From contig CANNCP010000009.1 of assembly GCA_947503145.1 (NCBI GenBank), positions 62,001-126,000 of the forward strand: 64,000 nucleotides of DNA, in the 5' to 3' direction. The stretch is from an uncultured Roseovarius sp. GTDB taxonomy: Bacteria > Pseudomonadota > Alphaproteobacteria > Rhodobacterales > Rhodobacteraceae. Below the pieces are notes generated by a model. That model had not been told where the DNA came from and searched no databases. It was given only the letters and a program-made list of their open reading frames with translations. Position 1 is the stretch's first letter; every line of letters starts with the position of its first letter. The translations under genes and the position numbers were made by a program. Below are positions 28,253-36,843 of this stretch, one piece after another.

Positions 28253-29926
28253 TTAGTGCGTCGGCTGCTTGTCCCATTCTTCCTGCTTGGGCAGGATTTC
28301 GAACGTATGCTCGGGCGGTGGCGACGATACCGTCCATTCCAGCGTGTCGGCGTATTCGTTCCAGTAGTTGTTCTCGGTCACCTTGGCCCCGCGGAACAGC
28401 GTGTAGAACACGACGCCAAAGAAGAACACGAAGCTGGCAAAGCTCATGAACGCGCCTACGGACGACCACCAGTTCCACGTGGCGAATGCCTCGGGGTAGT
28501 CGATATAGCGGCGCGGCATGCCCTGACGGCCCAGGAAGTGCTGCGGGAAGAACGTCAGGTTCGCGCCGATGAACATCACCCAGAAGTGCAGCTTGCCTGC
28601 CCATTCGGGATACTGACGCCCCGTGATCTTGCCGAAGTAGAAGTAGATGCCGGCAAAGATCGCGAAGATCGCCCCGAGGCTCATCACATAGTGGAAGTGC
28701 GCCACGACGTAATAGGTATCGTGATAGGCCCGGTCGAGACCGGCCTGCGCCAGCACGACACCGGTCACACCACCTACCGTGAACAGGAACAGGAACCCGA
28801 ACGCCCAGAGCATCGGTGTCTTGAACTCGATCGAGCCACTCCACATCGTCGCGATCCAGCTGAACACCTTCACGCCCGTCGGAACCGCGATGACCATTGT
28901 CGCCAGCATGAAGTAACTCTGCTGCGTCAGCGAAAGGCCCACAGTATACATGTGGTGCGCCCAGACGATGAAGCCGAGTGCGCCGATGGCGATCAGCGCC
29001 CACACCATCGGCAGGTAGCCAAAGATCGGCTTGCGGCTGAAGGTGGCGACGACATGGCTGATGATGCCAAAGCCGGGCATGATGATGATATAGACCTCGG
29101 GGTGGCCAAAGAACCACAGGATGTGCTGATAGAGGATCGGATCGCCCCCACCCGCCGGATCAAAGAAGGTCGTGCCAAAGTTGCGGTCCGTGAGCAACAT
29201 GGTGATCGCGCCCGCCAGAACCGGCAGCGCCAGAAGGATCATCCAGGCTGTGACAAAAATCGACCACGAAAACAGCGGCACCTTGAACAGGGTCATGCCC
29301 GGTGCGCGCATGTTCAGGAATGTTGTGATCATGTTGATCGAGCCGAGGATCGAGCTTGCGCCCGACAGGTGCACGGCGAAGATCGCCAGATCCATCGAAA
29401 TGCCTGCCTCGGTGGTTGAGAGCGGCGGGTAGAGCACCCAGCCCACACCGGATCCGAGCTGCCCGTTTCCGCCCGGAGCCAGCAGCGAGGCCACCCCCAG
29501 TGACGTGCCCGCAACATAGAGCCAGAAGCTCAGGTTGTTCATCCGCGGAAACGCCATGTCCGGCGCACCGATCTGCAATGGCATGAGGAAGTTACCGAAA
29601 CCGCCAAAGAGTGCGGGGATCACGACAAAGAACATCATCAGGACGCCATGATAGGTGATCATCACGTTCCACAAATGCCCGTTTGGCGTACATTCGCCTG
29701 CAGCAGCCGCGGTGAACCGCGCGCCTTCGAGGCACATGTACTGGACGCCCGGCTCCATAAGTTCCATCCGCATGTAAACGGTGAACAGAACCGAAATCAG
29801 CCCGACGAATGCCGAGGTGACAAGATAAAGGATACCGATATCCTTGTGGTTCGTGGACATGAACCAGCGCGTAAAGAAGCCGCGCTTGTCTTGGTGATCA
29901 TGGCCATGAATAGCTGCATCTGCCAT
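28253..29926 (-). CDS. ctaD: Cytochrome c oxidase subunit I (aa3 type)
   Basis: This 557-residue haem-copper oxidase subunit holds haem a and the haem a3-CuB site where oxygen is reduced, and pumps protons. The start [12 protein letters not shown] at 29926 has AGGAGG 7 bp upstream. Twelve hydrophobic segments are visible. [15 protein letters not shown] contains the CuB histidine and the Tyr cross-link region, WAHHMYTVG carries the two further CuB histidines, and [10 protein letters not shown] carries the haem ligands. No ctaC or other oxidase genes are adjacent, as is usual in this group. The 272 bp upstream hold its promoter and no gene. Confidence 0.98.
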   Translation of the reverse strand: MADAAIHGHDHQDKRGFFTRWFMSTNHKDIGILYLVTSAFVGLISVLFTVYMRMELMEPGVQYMCLEGARFTAAAAGECTPNGHLWNVMITYHGVLMMFFVVIPALFGGFGNFLMPLQIGAPDMAFPRMNNLSFWLYVAGTSLGVASLLAPGGNGQLGSGVGWVLYPPLSTTEAGISMDLAIFAVHLSGASSILGSINMITTFLNMRAPGMTLFKVPLFSWSIFVTAWMILLALPVLAGAITMLLTDRNFGTTFFDPAGGGDPILYQHILWFFGHPEVYIIIMPGFGIISHVVATFSRKPIFGYLPMVWALIAIGALGFIVWAHHMYTVGLSLTQQSYFMLATMVIAVPTGVKVFSWIATMWSGSIEFKTPMLWAFGFLFLFTVGGVTGVVLAQAGLDRAYHDTYYVVAHFHYVMSLGAIFAIFAGIYFYFGKITGRQYPEWAGKLHFWVMFIGANLTFFPQHFLGRQGMPRRYIDYPEAFATWNWWSSVGAFMSFASFVFFFGVVFYTLFRGAKVTENNYWNEYADTLEWTVSSPPPEHTFEILPKQEEWDKQPTH

Positions 29927-30198
29927 TGGGTGCCTCCTAAGTGGTCTCTTGCCAGGTAGATTGCGCGCGACAGTGCGCACCATGGCTCCCGACGGGTTTT
30001 AGTCCGCCACGACGGTGCGGGCAATGTCAGAGTCGGGTCCCGGGCAATAAATTTTGCAGTAGTCCACTTGAAATATGTGAAAAACCCCTTGTGCACCGCC
30101 CAGGCGGCGGTGGGCGCGCTGCGTTGTGGATGGTCGTCTGCTGGGCGCTGGCCGACAACCAGCTGTTGAGAAGTCCCTGGCCACGGTCAAAGCGGGCG

Positions 30199-30945
30199 TC
30201 ACCGTGGCAGGGAACCGCCGCGTGGTTCCATCGCGTTGACGGTCCACGTGGTGTCAGGATCGGAGCCGAACACGTCACCGAATGTCTGCCCCAGCGCCAC
30301 ATCCACATCCGCCATCGTGACCGGCAGGCCCAGATCGACGAGGCTGGTCACACCGTGGTCGGTGATCCCGCACGGCACGATGCCGCTGAAATGCTCCAGA
30401 TCCGGCTCGACATTGATGGAAATGCCGTGGAAGCTGACCCATTTACGCAGCCGGATGCCAATAGCCGCGATCTTGTCCTCGGCCACGCCACCTGCTGCTG
30501 TGCGCGGCTTTTCGGGGCGTTCGACCCAGACACCGACGCGGCCCTCGCGGATTTTGCCGTGCACATTGAACTGCTCCAGCGTGGCGATGACCCACGCCTC
30601 CAATTGCTGGACAAAGGCGCGCACGTCACGGCCGCGCCGCCCGACATCGAGCATGACATAGACGACCCGCTGGCCGGGGCCGTGATAGGTGTACTGCCCG
30701 CCGCGCCGGGCTTCGTGCACCGGAAAACGGTCCGGATCGGTCAGGTCGTCGGGCCGCGCGGACGTTCCCGCAGTGTAAAGCGGCGGATGCTCCAACAGCC
30801 AGATCGCCTCGGGGGCCGCGCCAGTAGCGATCCGTCCGGCCCGCTCTTCCATCGCGGCAATAGCAGGCAGATAGGGCATCAGCCCTTCAGAGCGGTGCCA
30901 TTCAATGCCGCTATCATCAATCTTGAATGGTAATGTGAGGGGCAA
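30199..30945 (-). CDS. lipB: Octanoyl-[acyl carrier protein]:protein octanoyltransferase
   Basis: LipB moves octanoyl groups from ACP to lipoyl domains, the first step of lipoate biosynthesis on proteins. The conserved [17 protein letters not shown], the catalytic cysteine in [11 protein letters not shown] and the lysine in EDKIAAIG are all present. The start is uncertain: homologues begin close to the IEW segment, where no ATG, GTG or TTG exists in frame. A TTG at 30945 and a GTG at 31008 are the nearest usual starts upstream, and the first in-frame ATG downstream would delete about 8 conserved residues. I chose 30945. The upstream region is shared with the divergent gene at 31031. Confidence 0.88.
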   Translation of the reverse strand: MPLTLPFKIDDSGIEWHRSEGLMPYLPAIAAMEERAGRIATGAAPEAIWLLEHPPLYTAGTSARPDDLTDPDRFPVHEARRGGQYTYHGPGQRVVYVMLDVGRRGRDVRAFVQQLEAWVIATLEQFNVHGKIREGRVGVWVERPEKPRTAAGGVAEDKIAAIGIRLRKWVSFHGISINVEPDLEHFSGIVPCGITDHGVTSLVDLGLPVTMADVDVALGQTFGDVFGSDPDTTWTVNAMEPRGGSLPR

Positions 30946-31030
30946 GGCTCGACTCTGTGCGGATATAGGGCAAACTTGTGTTATGCTCGAAGAAATGATG
31001 TGCTGCACCTGTAATTAAAGGAGAGGAAAG

Positions 31031-32353
31031 ATGTTTACAAAGAAATTTGTCATAAGCACCGTAGCGGCAAGCATGGTTGCGATGCCCGGCACGCCGGCGG
31101 TAGCGGATCTTGCCGATGGTCTGGTGGGCGGTCTCGTCGGCGGTGCGGTGAGCGGAGTCATCGTGAACGAAAGCGCCAAGGCGCGTGAGCGTAGGCGGAC
31201 GACGAGGACGCCGCGCAAGACCTATCGCGCCCCGATCAATTCGGTTACACGCCAGCAGGTGCGAGAAGAGCAGAGCTCGCTCAACTACTTTGGTTTTCCG
31301 GCAGGCACGCCGGACGGGGTGCGCGGGCGCAATACGCGCAATGCCACTTCTCAGTTTCAGGCGCATATGGGCTACCCGGCGACCGGGCACCTGGCCGATT
31401 ACGAGCGCCAGTTCCTGATCAGCTCCTATTACCGTGCGCAAAGCAGTGGCGCGGCCACCGCGCAGTTGATCGCGCAGCGCGGACAGGGCGCGCGCGGGTT
31501 GCTGCACGCTTATCGCGACGAGGTGGTAGGGGCGCCCCAGACCTATGCCGCGGCGCCAGCTCCGGCCTCGGCGGACCAGTCACCGGTCATGGCGGCGACA
31601 CCAGAAGACGCACAGGTGCCGCAACCCAAGGCCGGGCTGGCAGCCCTGCCTAATCTGATGGCTTCGGGCGGGGGCGGTCCATCGCTTGCCTCACATTGCA
31701 ATCAGATCAGCCTGCTGACCAATTCCAACGGTGGCTTTGTGACCGAGGCATCACTGACTGACGCACGTTTTGCGCTGAACGAACAATTCTGCCTTGCGCG
31801 GACCTATGCGATAGCCGAGGGCGAGACCATGTCGGCGAACCTCAAGGAAGTGAGCTCTGCGCAACTGGAGGAGCAGTGCCGTGCCTTTGGCCCGGCGATG
31901 CGCGATTATGTGGCGGCCCTGTCGCTCAACGCCAAGGATGAGGTCGTGGATGAAGTGCGCGACTTTGTGCTTGAATCAGGGCAATCGCCCGCGCAACTGG
32001 CGGGTACGGCCAAGATCTGTTTGTCGGTCGGATACCGGATCGACAACATGGATGTGGCACTTGGCTCTGCCCTGTTGCTGACAGCGATGGGTGAAGAGGT
32101 CTATGGCGAATTGATGGGCCATCACCTGAACGAGGGTTTTGGCACGACGCGACGTCCAGACTTGGCGCTGGCGTGGTATCAAGGTTCGGTCGAGGCGGTC
32201 GAGCGGGGCGCAGAGCCGGTCTTTGCCCCCGGAGACACAGAGCGCACAAGCCTTATTCGCAAGGCAGCGTTCCGCTCTCAGGGCGCGGATGCCACGGATG
32301 GCTCGGCAACCGTCCAGCCTGCGGCGACCCTGCCGACCTTCGAACTGGAATGA
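31031..32353 (+). CDS. Secreted protein with peptidoglycan-binding domain
   Basis: This 440-residue protein starts after a good AAGGAG site. A Sec signal peptide is likely (about residues 1-25, cleaved after PAVA). A glycine-zipper-like segment (GLVGGLVGGAVSGV) follows, then a basic stretch, then a PG_binding_1-type repeat at about residues 75-120 (LNYFGFPAGTPDGVRGRNTR with FQAHMGYPATGHL). The central part is proline- and alanine-rich, and the C-terminal 200 residues are helical with no domain I can name. It probably acts at the cell wall. A hairpin follows 27 bp after the stop, and tRNA-Leu comes next. Confidence 0.83.
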   Translation: MFTKKFVISTVAASMVAMPGTPAVADLADGLVGGLVGGAVSGVIVNESAKARERRRTTRTPRKTYRAPINSVTRQQVREEQSSLNYFGFPAGTPDGVRGRNTRNATSQFQAHMGYPATGHLADYERQFLISSYYRAQSSGAATAQLIAQRGQGARGLLHAYRDEVVGAPQTYAAAPAPASADQSPVMAATPEDAQVPQPKAGLAALPNLMASGGGGPSLASHCNQISLLTNSNGGFVTEASLTDARFALNEQFCLARTYAIAEGETMSANLKEVSSAQLEEQCRAFGPAMRDYVAALSLNAKDEVVDEVRDFVLESGQSPAQLAGTAKICLSVGYRIDNMDVALGSALLLTAMGEEVYGELMGHHLNEGFGTTRRPDLALAWYQGSVEAVERGAEPVFAPGDTERTSLIRKAAFRSQGADATDGSATVQPAATLPTFELE

Positions 32354-32379
32354 GCCGGAGGCTTTTGGCGTGAAATACC

Positions 32380-32405
32380 GAAGGGGCAATGTATTTTGCC
32401 CCTTC
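32380..32405 (+). terminator. Hairpin after the peptidoglycan-binding protein gene
   Basis: A 10-bp stem GAAGGGGCAA (32380-32389) pairs with TTGCCCCTTC (32396-32405) around a 6-base loop. It lies between the stop codon and tRNA-Leu. The T-run is weak, so termination efficiency is uncertain. Confidence 0.65.
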
Positions 32406-32453
32406 ACAAGCCCGGCCAGTTTGCCTATACGGCGCGGACCTGCCTGATCTCGT

Positions 32454-32539
32454 GCGGTCGTGGCGGAATGGTAGACGCGCAGCGTTGAGGTCGCTGTGGG
32501 GTAACACCCGTGAGAGTTCGAGTCTCTCCGACCGCACCA
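32454..32539 (+). tRNA. tRNA-Leu (anticodon GAG)
   Basis: The 86-base class II tRNA has acceptor arms GCGGTCG and CGACCGC, discriminator A and an encoded CCA at 32537-32539. The anticodon stem CAGCG/CGCTG encloses the loop TTGAGGT with anticodon GAG at 32487-32489. The long variable arm and the TTCGAGT T-loop are present. Its 3' 59 bases form the left attachment repeat of the island. Confidence 0.97.
32481..32539 (+). repeat. Left attachment repeat (attL) inside tRNA-Leu
   Basis: This 59-bp stretch, from the anticodon stem to the CCA end of tRNA-Leu, is identical to 38696-38754. The tRNA stays intact at this side. The pair defines the ends of the integrated element. Confidence 0.95.
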
Positions 32540-32594
32540 TTTTACTTAAAAAATCCTTTTGTGTCCGAGCGTTAACAGATGCTTGGAGGCTATA

Positions 32595-33713
32595 TTGGCA
32601 CACAAATCGAAACACATTGTTCAGCGTGGCTGTTCCTACTACTACAATCGCAGGGTTCCCGAACAGGTGGCTGATGCCTTCGGCATGCGGGTTGTTCGCT
32701 GCAATTTGGGTAGGGACCCTGAACAGGTTGCGAGCCTGAGTTTGGCGCTGACCGCCAGACTGAATGAGCTATGGGCGGCTGAACGAGTTGTCCCGCTGGA
32801 CTTGGGAAAATTGCTACAATCCCTAACGCCCAGCGCCTTCGACCTGCTGAGTTGTCTGGACCTCTACTTGGCTGGCAAAGACATAGATGAGAGGCCCGTG
32901 AAGCTGGCTGTGGCTTCTTTGGTTCAGATCGCGGGTAACAGAAACGTATCAACCTACACCAGAGGGGATGCCCGTTCGCTGGTGGTCAGCCTCTTGGAGA
33001 AGGGCAACAAGACCGCAACGGTAAGGCGACGAATCCAATCCCTACATGCTGTTCTTGAATTTGGCTTTCTGGAACAGGATTTGGACAAGAGAAACCCCTT
33101 TGCACGACTGCCCATCAATGGTGAGAACAGGGATGCCAAGAAGCGAGGGGTATTCAGTCAGAATCAGTTGTCCGATCTATACGCGGCCTGCCTGGCAACC
33201 GAACGGGACACCCGCCTGATCCTACCCATACTCGGAGAAACTGGAGCCAGGTTGGCTGAGATTGTCGGGTTGCGCTGGGCGGACATATCGCCTGATCATT
33301 GTGTTGCCCGAATTGTTCCACACGAACTGAGGCGATTGAAAACCAAAGGGTCGGAAAGAGAAATTCCCATAGTCGGGGCTGCCCATGACGCCTTGAAGCG
33401 TCTATTTTGCTGTAGGTCGGATGATGAGTACATCTTTCCAAGGTGGGTGAGGCCTTCCGGTGTGGTGGCGACCCATGCAAGCAACACGCTGAACAAGTAT
33501 ATCCGAAGCCGCTATGGAGACCTTACTTGCCATTGTTTCCGGCACACTTTGAGGGACAGGCTTCGGGACACGAACTGTTCACCCGAACTGATAGACCAGA
33601 TAGGCGGTTGGAGTTCCAAACTAGGGATTGGTGCTGGCTATGGGCATGGTTACAGCCTTGACCGCCAGAGGGAAGCATTGGAGCGGGTGGCCATCGCCGC
33701 CGAATACGCCTGA
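32595..33713 (+). CDS. int: Tyrosine-recombinase integrase of the tRNA-Leu island
   Basis: This 372-residue integrase probably starts with TTG at 32595 (MAHKSKHIVQRG), because GGAGG lies 5 bp before it; an in-frame TTG at 32559 has no such site. The N-terminal part has an SSYYYNRRVP-like region typical of phage integrases with a DUF6538-like start (here CSYYYNRRVPEQV). The catalytic residues are visible: Arg in GETGARLAEIVGLRW, HxxR in CHCFRHTLRDR, and the final region GYGHGYSLDRQ with the nucleophilic tyrosine. It is adjacent to attL, as expected. The sequence at its start codon, TTGGCACACA, recurs at the other end of the island. Confidence 0.94.
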   Translation: MAHKSKHIVQRGCSYYYNRRVPEQVADAFGMRVVRCNLGRDPEQVASLSLALTARLNELWAAERVVPLDLGKLLQSLTPSAFDLLSCLDLYLAGKDIDERPVKLAVASLVQIAGNRNVSTYTRGDARSLVVSLLEKGNKTATVRRRIQSLHAVLEFGFLEQDLDKRNPFARLPINGENRDAKKRGVFSQNQLSDLYAACLATERDTRLILPILGETGARLAEIVGLRWADISPDHCVARIVPHELRRLKTKGSEREIPIVGAAHDALKRLFCCRSDDEYIFPRWVRPSGVVATHASNTLNKYIRSRYGDLTCHCFRHTLRDRLRDTNCSPELIDQIGGWSSKLGIGAGYGHGYSLDRQREALERVAIAAEYA

Positions 33714-33716
33714 CAG

Positions 33717-33797
33717 GCTCTGAGAGGCCGTTTTAGGGGGCTTCTCGGCGCTGGGCGGAAAACCCCCCTAGCAAATACACGAGAAGCCCCTCAGAGC
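33717..33797. other. Structured non-coding region with competing hairpins after int
   Basis: GCTCTGA (33717-33723) pairs with TCAGAGC (33791-33797), and GGGGCTTCTCG (33737-33747) pairs with CGAGAAGCCCC (33780-33790), making one long interrupted stem. TAGGGGG (33734-33740) can instead pair with CCCCCTA near 33764-33770. The two folds use overlapping bases and exclude one another. It begins 3 bp after the int stop. It could be a terminator, a replication origin or a processing site. Confidence 0.65.
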
Positions 33798-33946
33798 GGC
33801 TGTTTGACGCCTTTCTCCAAGGCTGAAAAAGGAGGGATAAAGGGGATTGCCAGATGGCCAACAAAACGCCTATTACTTTGACGTCGCTGACTATCTGAGT
33901 ATGAAGGCAGAGTTTTCCTCCTCTATACCACCCCCACCTTCAGCCC

Positions 33947-33976
33947 ATTTATTCTCTATTTATTCTTATTTATTCT
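33947..33976. repeat. Three helically phased AT-rich direct repeats
   Basis: ATTTATTCT occurs at 33947, 33958 and 33968, spaced 11 and 10 bp. The last copy covers the stop codon of the palm-like gene. The repeats lie between that gene and int, which point towards each other. They could be iteron-like sites or an AT-rich unwinding region, but the array is very short. Confidence 0.5.
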
Positions 33977-35334
33977 ATAAGAACAGGATCATCATCTATA
34001 CCCCAATCATAGGAGGAAAAGCTAAACTTTGGTGGAGTGTTTGCTTTCAAGTATTTTGGGTTGGCAGGGGTTTCTTCTATTATCTCACCATCCTCTGTCA
34101 GGAAGGCAATATCTAGGTTGATGTAGGTTCCGAAATATTCAGCCATTTTATTTTGCAGGACGTTAATAACCGTTTCTTTGTCGGATTGCTTGCAGATTAC
34201 CGAATCATGAACCGGATAGGCTGGAATATCCTGCCTCGCAAGGCTTTCAAGAGTTGAAACAATAAACTCAGATTCTACATACATCCAATTCACCCCTGAT
34301 TTGTGAATGTCCCGTAAGAATGGTAGGGAGGCAAAGATGCCGTTCTTGTAGGTGTCTATTTTATCCTTTTTGTGTAGGTTGTGTTTGGCCCGGAATCCTC
34401 TCGGAAACTGGGATAGTCCTCGTTTGCTACTGACATGGGCGGATATAAGGTCCTTGGCCCATGCTCTCTTGGTTGGGTCCTCTTGCACGAAGTCGATGGT
34501 GCTGTAGGGATCAGGTCCAAGTCCCTCGTTCCCAAGAGTGGCATTGATGATGGATGGGTAGCTTGCTTTCAGGTCGATTTCGCACACATCCTCGCCGTCG
34601 ATCCGTGAGCATAGACGATCATGCTCCGATTCTGTCTGCCAAGGGCCGTACAACCTCCCGCCTTGGTCAAGCCGACCATTGTTGAAGATGCGTCTGCACC
34701 ATGCAAACTCCCTGCCATCCCAAAATTCTAGCGGATGCGCCAGAAGGCAAGCGTTGATCGTGCTGACCTGTTTCTCCAAGGGTTCGATCTCGGGCAGGAA
34801 TCTTTTCCTCGGAAGCCGCTTTCCACCATTTCCAGTTTTTCCTGTCTCCCAAGTATCCTTGGCGCTACGCACAACCACACATTCGCCCAATCCATGATGC
34901 TCGAAGGTTAGCCAATATGGCACAATGTCAGGGGTCACCGCATACAACCTTGCCAGCTTGTCATACTTGGATGATTGCTGAACCTCTTGAAGGTAAATGC
35001 CCTCTAGCGCGCGCCTGACCATTCTCATAATATCGGCGTTATATGCTCCACCCGTATAGTGATCATTTTTGCCTACCCAAGATAGTAGGTGATTGCGACC
35101 ACTGGCAATTCGAGTGGCAACCAAAAAGTCAGATAGCGCAAATCTCAACTTATCTATGCTGGATTTTCTTTGCGATTCATGCGAAAATCCAAGATCAGAT
35201 AGAATATCATCAACGTATTGTGTTGTTTCCTTCCCCTTGGGCTTCCACGCTTGGGGCACTACCACGTCAGCTATAGGAAGTTCTCCAAAGCACTTTGTTT
35301 TCAATATTTTAGGTTGGTAGGTTTCGTCTTTCAA
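33970..35334 (-). CDS. Putative replication protein with polymerase palm-like motifs
   Basis: This protein of about 454 residues is counted from a TTG at 35334 with AAGGA upstream; an ATG at 35391 is possible but lies before a terminator-like hairpin. A conserved-looking core reads FNNGRLDQGGRLYGPW, then IDGEDVCEIDLKASYPSI about residues 246-263, then IPAYPVHDSVIC about residues 370-381. The second piece resembles motif A of DNA polymerases (Asp254 here) and the third resembles motif C (His-Asp-Ser) of the family A/single-subunit RNA polymerase group. I associate the GGRxYG...IDGE...D arrangement with uncharacterised phage and plasmid proteins. No exonuclease or primase domain is seen. Polymerase or primase activity is inference. 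The gene is AT-rich and convergent with int. Confidence 0.72.
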   Translation of the reverse strand: MKDETYQPKILKTKCFGELPIADVVVPQAWKPKGKETTQYVDDILSDLGFSHESQRKSSIDKLRFALSDFLVATRIASGRNHLLSWVGKNDHYTGGAYNADIMRMVRRALEGIYLQEVQQSSKYDKLARLYAVTPDIVPYWLTFEHHGLGECVVVRSAKDTWETGKTGNGGKRLPRKRFLPEIEPLEKQVSTINACLLAHPLEFWDGREFAWCRRIFNNGRLDQGGRLYGPWQTESEHDRLCSRIDGEDVCEIDLKASYPSIINATLGNEGLGPDPYSTIDFVQEDPTKRAWAKDLISAHVSSKRGLSQFPRGFRAKHNLHKKDKIDTYKNGIFASLPFLRDIHKSGVNWMYVESEFIVSTLESLARQDIPAYPVHDSVICKQSDKETVINVLQNKMAEYFGTYINLDIAFLTEDGEIIEETPANPKYLKANTPPKFSFSSYDWGIDDDPVLIE

Positions 35335-35355
35335 AACTCTTCCTTTCAAATAGAT

Positions 35356-35374
35356 AAAAGCCCTCAGGAGGGCT
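35356..35374 (-). terminator. Terminator-like hairpin just upstream of the palm-like gene start
   Basis: On the minus strand AGCCCTC and GAGGGCT (35359-35374) form a short GC stem, in practice 6 bp with a 4-base loop, followed by TTTT. It lies 22 bp before the TTG start codon at 35334. It could attenuate transcription into the gene. If the ATG at 35391 were used, this hairpin would be inside the coding region. Confidence 0.55.
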
Positions 35375-35391
35375 GCACACCATAAGTGCAT

Positions 35392-36055
35392 TGGTTAAGT
35401 TTTCATGGAGCTTGGCCGCAGAAAATGCGCCCATGCATTTGACACAAAAATTCCCGCTGTCCAGTTGGAGGCGGGGTGAGGCCTTTCGGCAATGTACTAC
35501 TCTTGCGAGCGTTACATAGAAATGGGGGTTGCTCTCATTCTGGCAAGCCTCCTGCGAGGATTATATTGTAAGTATTTGTAGTTAAATGATAAAAAGTTAA
35601 ACTCTCGTTGTGGTAGGTCATGCTATCAAGGGGGCGGACATTCTCCTGCGTGTGGCTGTCCGTTGCTTTCCCTCTTGCTCATATTTTGCAGGTCGCCCCT
35701 ACGGTTCGCCTGTGGTCCAGCTAGTGCCACCCCCAGCCTCAAAAGCGAACATATGGCTAAACCTGGCTGGTTTCTTCGGTGGGGGCACCACATTGCAACT
35801 CCCTACGGTTACGGACACCCTACTCTCCAAATGCTATCTTTCGCCAGCTGGCGACCTCACAAGAGTATAAATTCCCCTTGCATTTGGGGGCGGATAGAAT
35901 TGTCGGAGGACCGTTCGATGGGTGATCTGGATGGTTGCAAATTTCCCTCTTTATTTGGTGGAAGTTATTTCCACGTTCTCGATTCACATCATTATTAGGG
36001 CGCGCTTCGGTCGGTGTGCTGAAATAGGGGCATTCAATTCGGTTGCCATCTTCTG
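35392..36055. other. 664-bp island stretch without a convincing gene
   Basis: Several short frames are open on both strands (for example 35610-35870 plus and 35820-36059 minus), but none has a good ribosome site or a recognisable domain. Composition changes within the stretch: AT-rich at 35560-35600, GC-richer at 35690-35800. It must contain the promoter for the palm-like gene and could hold a replication origin or a remnant gene. Confidence 0.5.
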
Positions 36056-36556
36056 TCATTGGAAGCTTCCTGATGTTGCCGACTCCTCCGCCGGATTGTC
36101 GAGGGTAATTGCGGTGCCATATGCAATCATTCTGAACTTCTTGAGTTCTCCAACTCCGATTGTTGCGTTGTAGGTCTCAACGAATTTAATATCTATTCCT
36201 ACAACTGCGTTCGCTCCTAACTCGTATGCTTGGTGTTTCAGGTCGTCGAGAAGTTCGCCTTTCGCTTTGGGCACTTTCACGTCCAGAGCGCATTCGACCG
36301 TTGACATTATGATGCCGTGCCTTGTTTTCACTGATTGGTTGAGCGTCACTTCTGTAGTTAGAACTATGGACTCGAGGGCTTCTTTCTTTTTCGCCTCTTC
36401 CAGTTTTTTCCTCTCAGTCTCGGACTTCCTGAATTTTTCTGCTTCTAACCTGCGTGCTTCGGCCAACTTTTGCCTTTCTGTTCTTTCGGTATCTTCGCAG
36501 GATGTGCACTTCCCAAAGAATGAAAGCTTCGACCCGCACTTTTCGCAGTTTGCCAT
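36056..36556 (-). CDS. Zinc-ribbon, coiled-coil and YbjQ-like domain protein
   Basis: This 166-residue protein has three parts. The first is a CxxC...CxxC zinc knuckle (CEKCGSKLSFFGKCTSC, residues 4-20). The second is a charged coiled coil of about residues 22-60, rich in Lys, Glu and Arg. The third is a C-terminal domain like YbjQ/DUF74, with IIMSTVECALDVKV and the glycine-alanine core ELGANAVVGIDIKFVE. YbjQ proteins form small oligomers and were suggested to bind metals; their role is unknown. A second protein of the same design is encoded at 37980-38462. The start follows AGGAC about 11 bp away, which is weak. Confidence 0.75.
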   Translation of the reverse strand: MANCEKCGSKLSFFGKCTSCEDTERTERQKLAEARRLEAEKFRKSETERKKLEEAKKKEALESIVLTTEVTLNQSVKTRHGIIMSTVECALDVKVPKAKGELLDDLKHQAYELGANAVVGIDIKFVETYNATIGVGELKKFRMIAYGTAITLDNPAEESATSGSFQ

Positions 36557-36802
36557 ATGTAAAATGTCCTTTGAATTCGTTTCTTTACGCTTTCACAGGT
36601 TTCAAAGCACTGCAAGCGTTATCCTGCCGGTCTCACCCCAGAGTCTGAGGGAGGCAGGCGCTGGCAACATCCGGCAACTTGCGGGTGCCGGTATCAGCTT
36701 GTCCGCTCTCTCAATTCAAACTCTCTGCGTCAATAGACCCTGATCCAGCGACACAATGAGAAACTGTCTCAAAACCCTATACATTCGATCCTATTGAGGC
36801 TA

Positions 36803-36833
36803 TTCTCATAATATCCTTAGAATCATGTGAGAA
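36803..36833. promoter_or_regulatory. Inverted repeat upstream of the resolvase gene
   Basis: TTCTCA (36803-36808) and TGAGAA (36828-36833) flank 19 AT-rich bases, ending 10 bp before the resolvase start. A further TGAGA...TCTCA pair lies about 45 bp upstream. Serine resolvases act at res sites just upstream of their genes, so this may be a res subsite or an operator. Confidence 0.5.
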
Positions 36834-36843
36834 AGAGACGGAT

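Noticed and set aside
33847-34116. Possible small plus-strand gene after int
   Set aside because: It overlaps the end of the palm-like gene, has no ribosome site and covers the AT-rich repeats; the protein looks random.
35440-35470. A TTGACA sequence as promoter on the plus strand
   Set aside because: No matching -10 sequence lies at the right distance, and no supported plus-strand gene follows.
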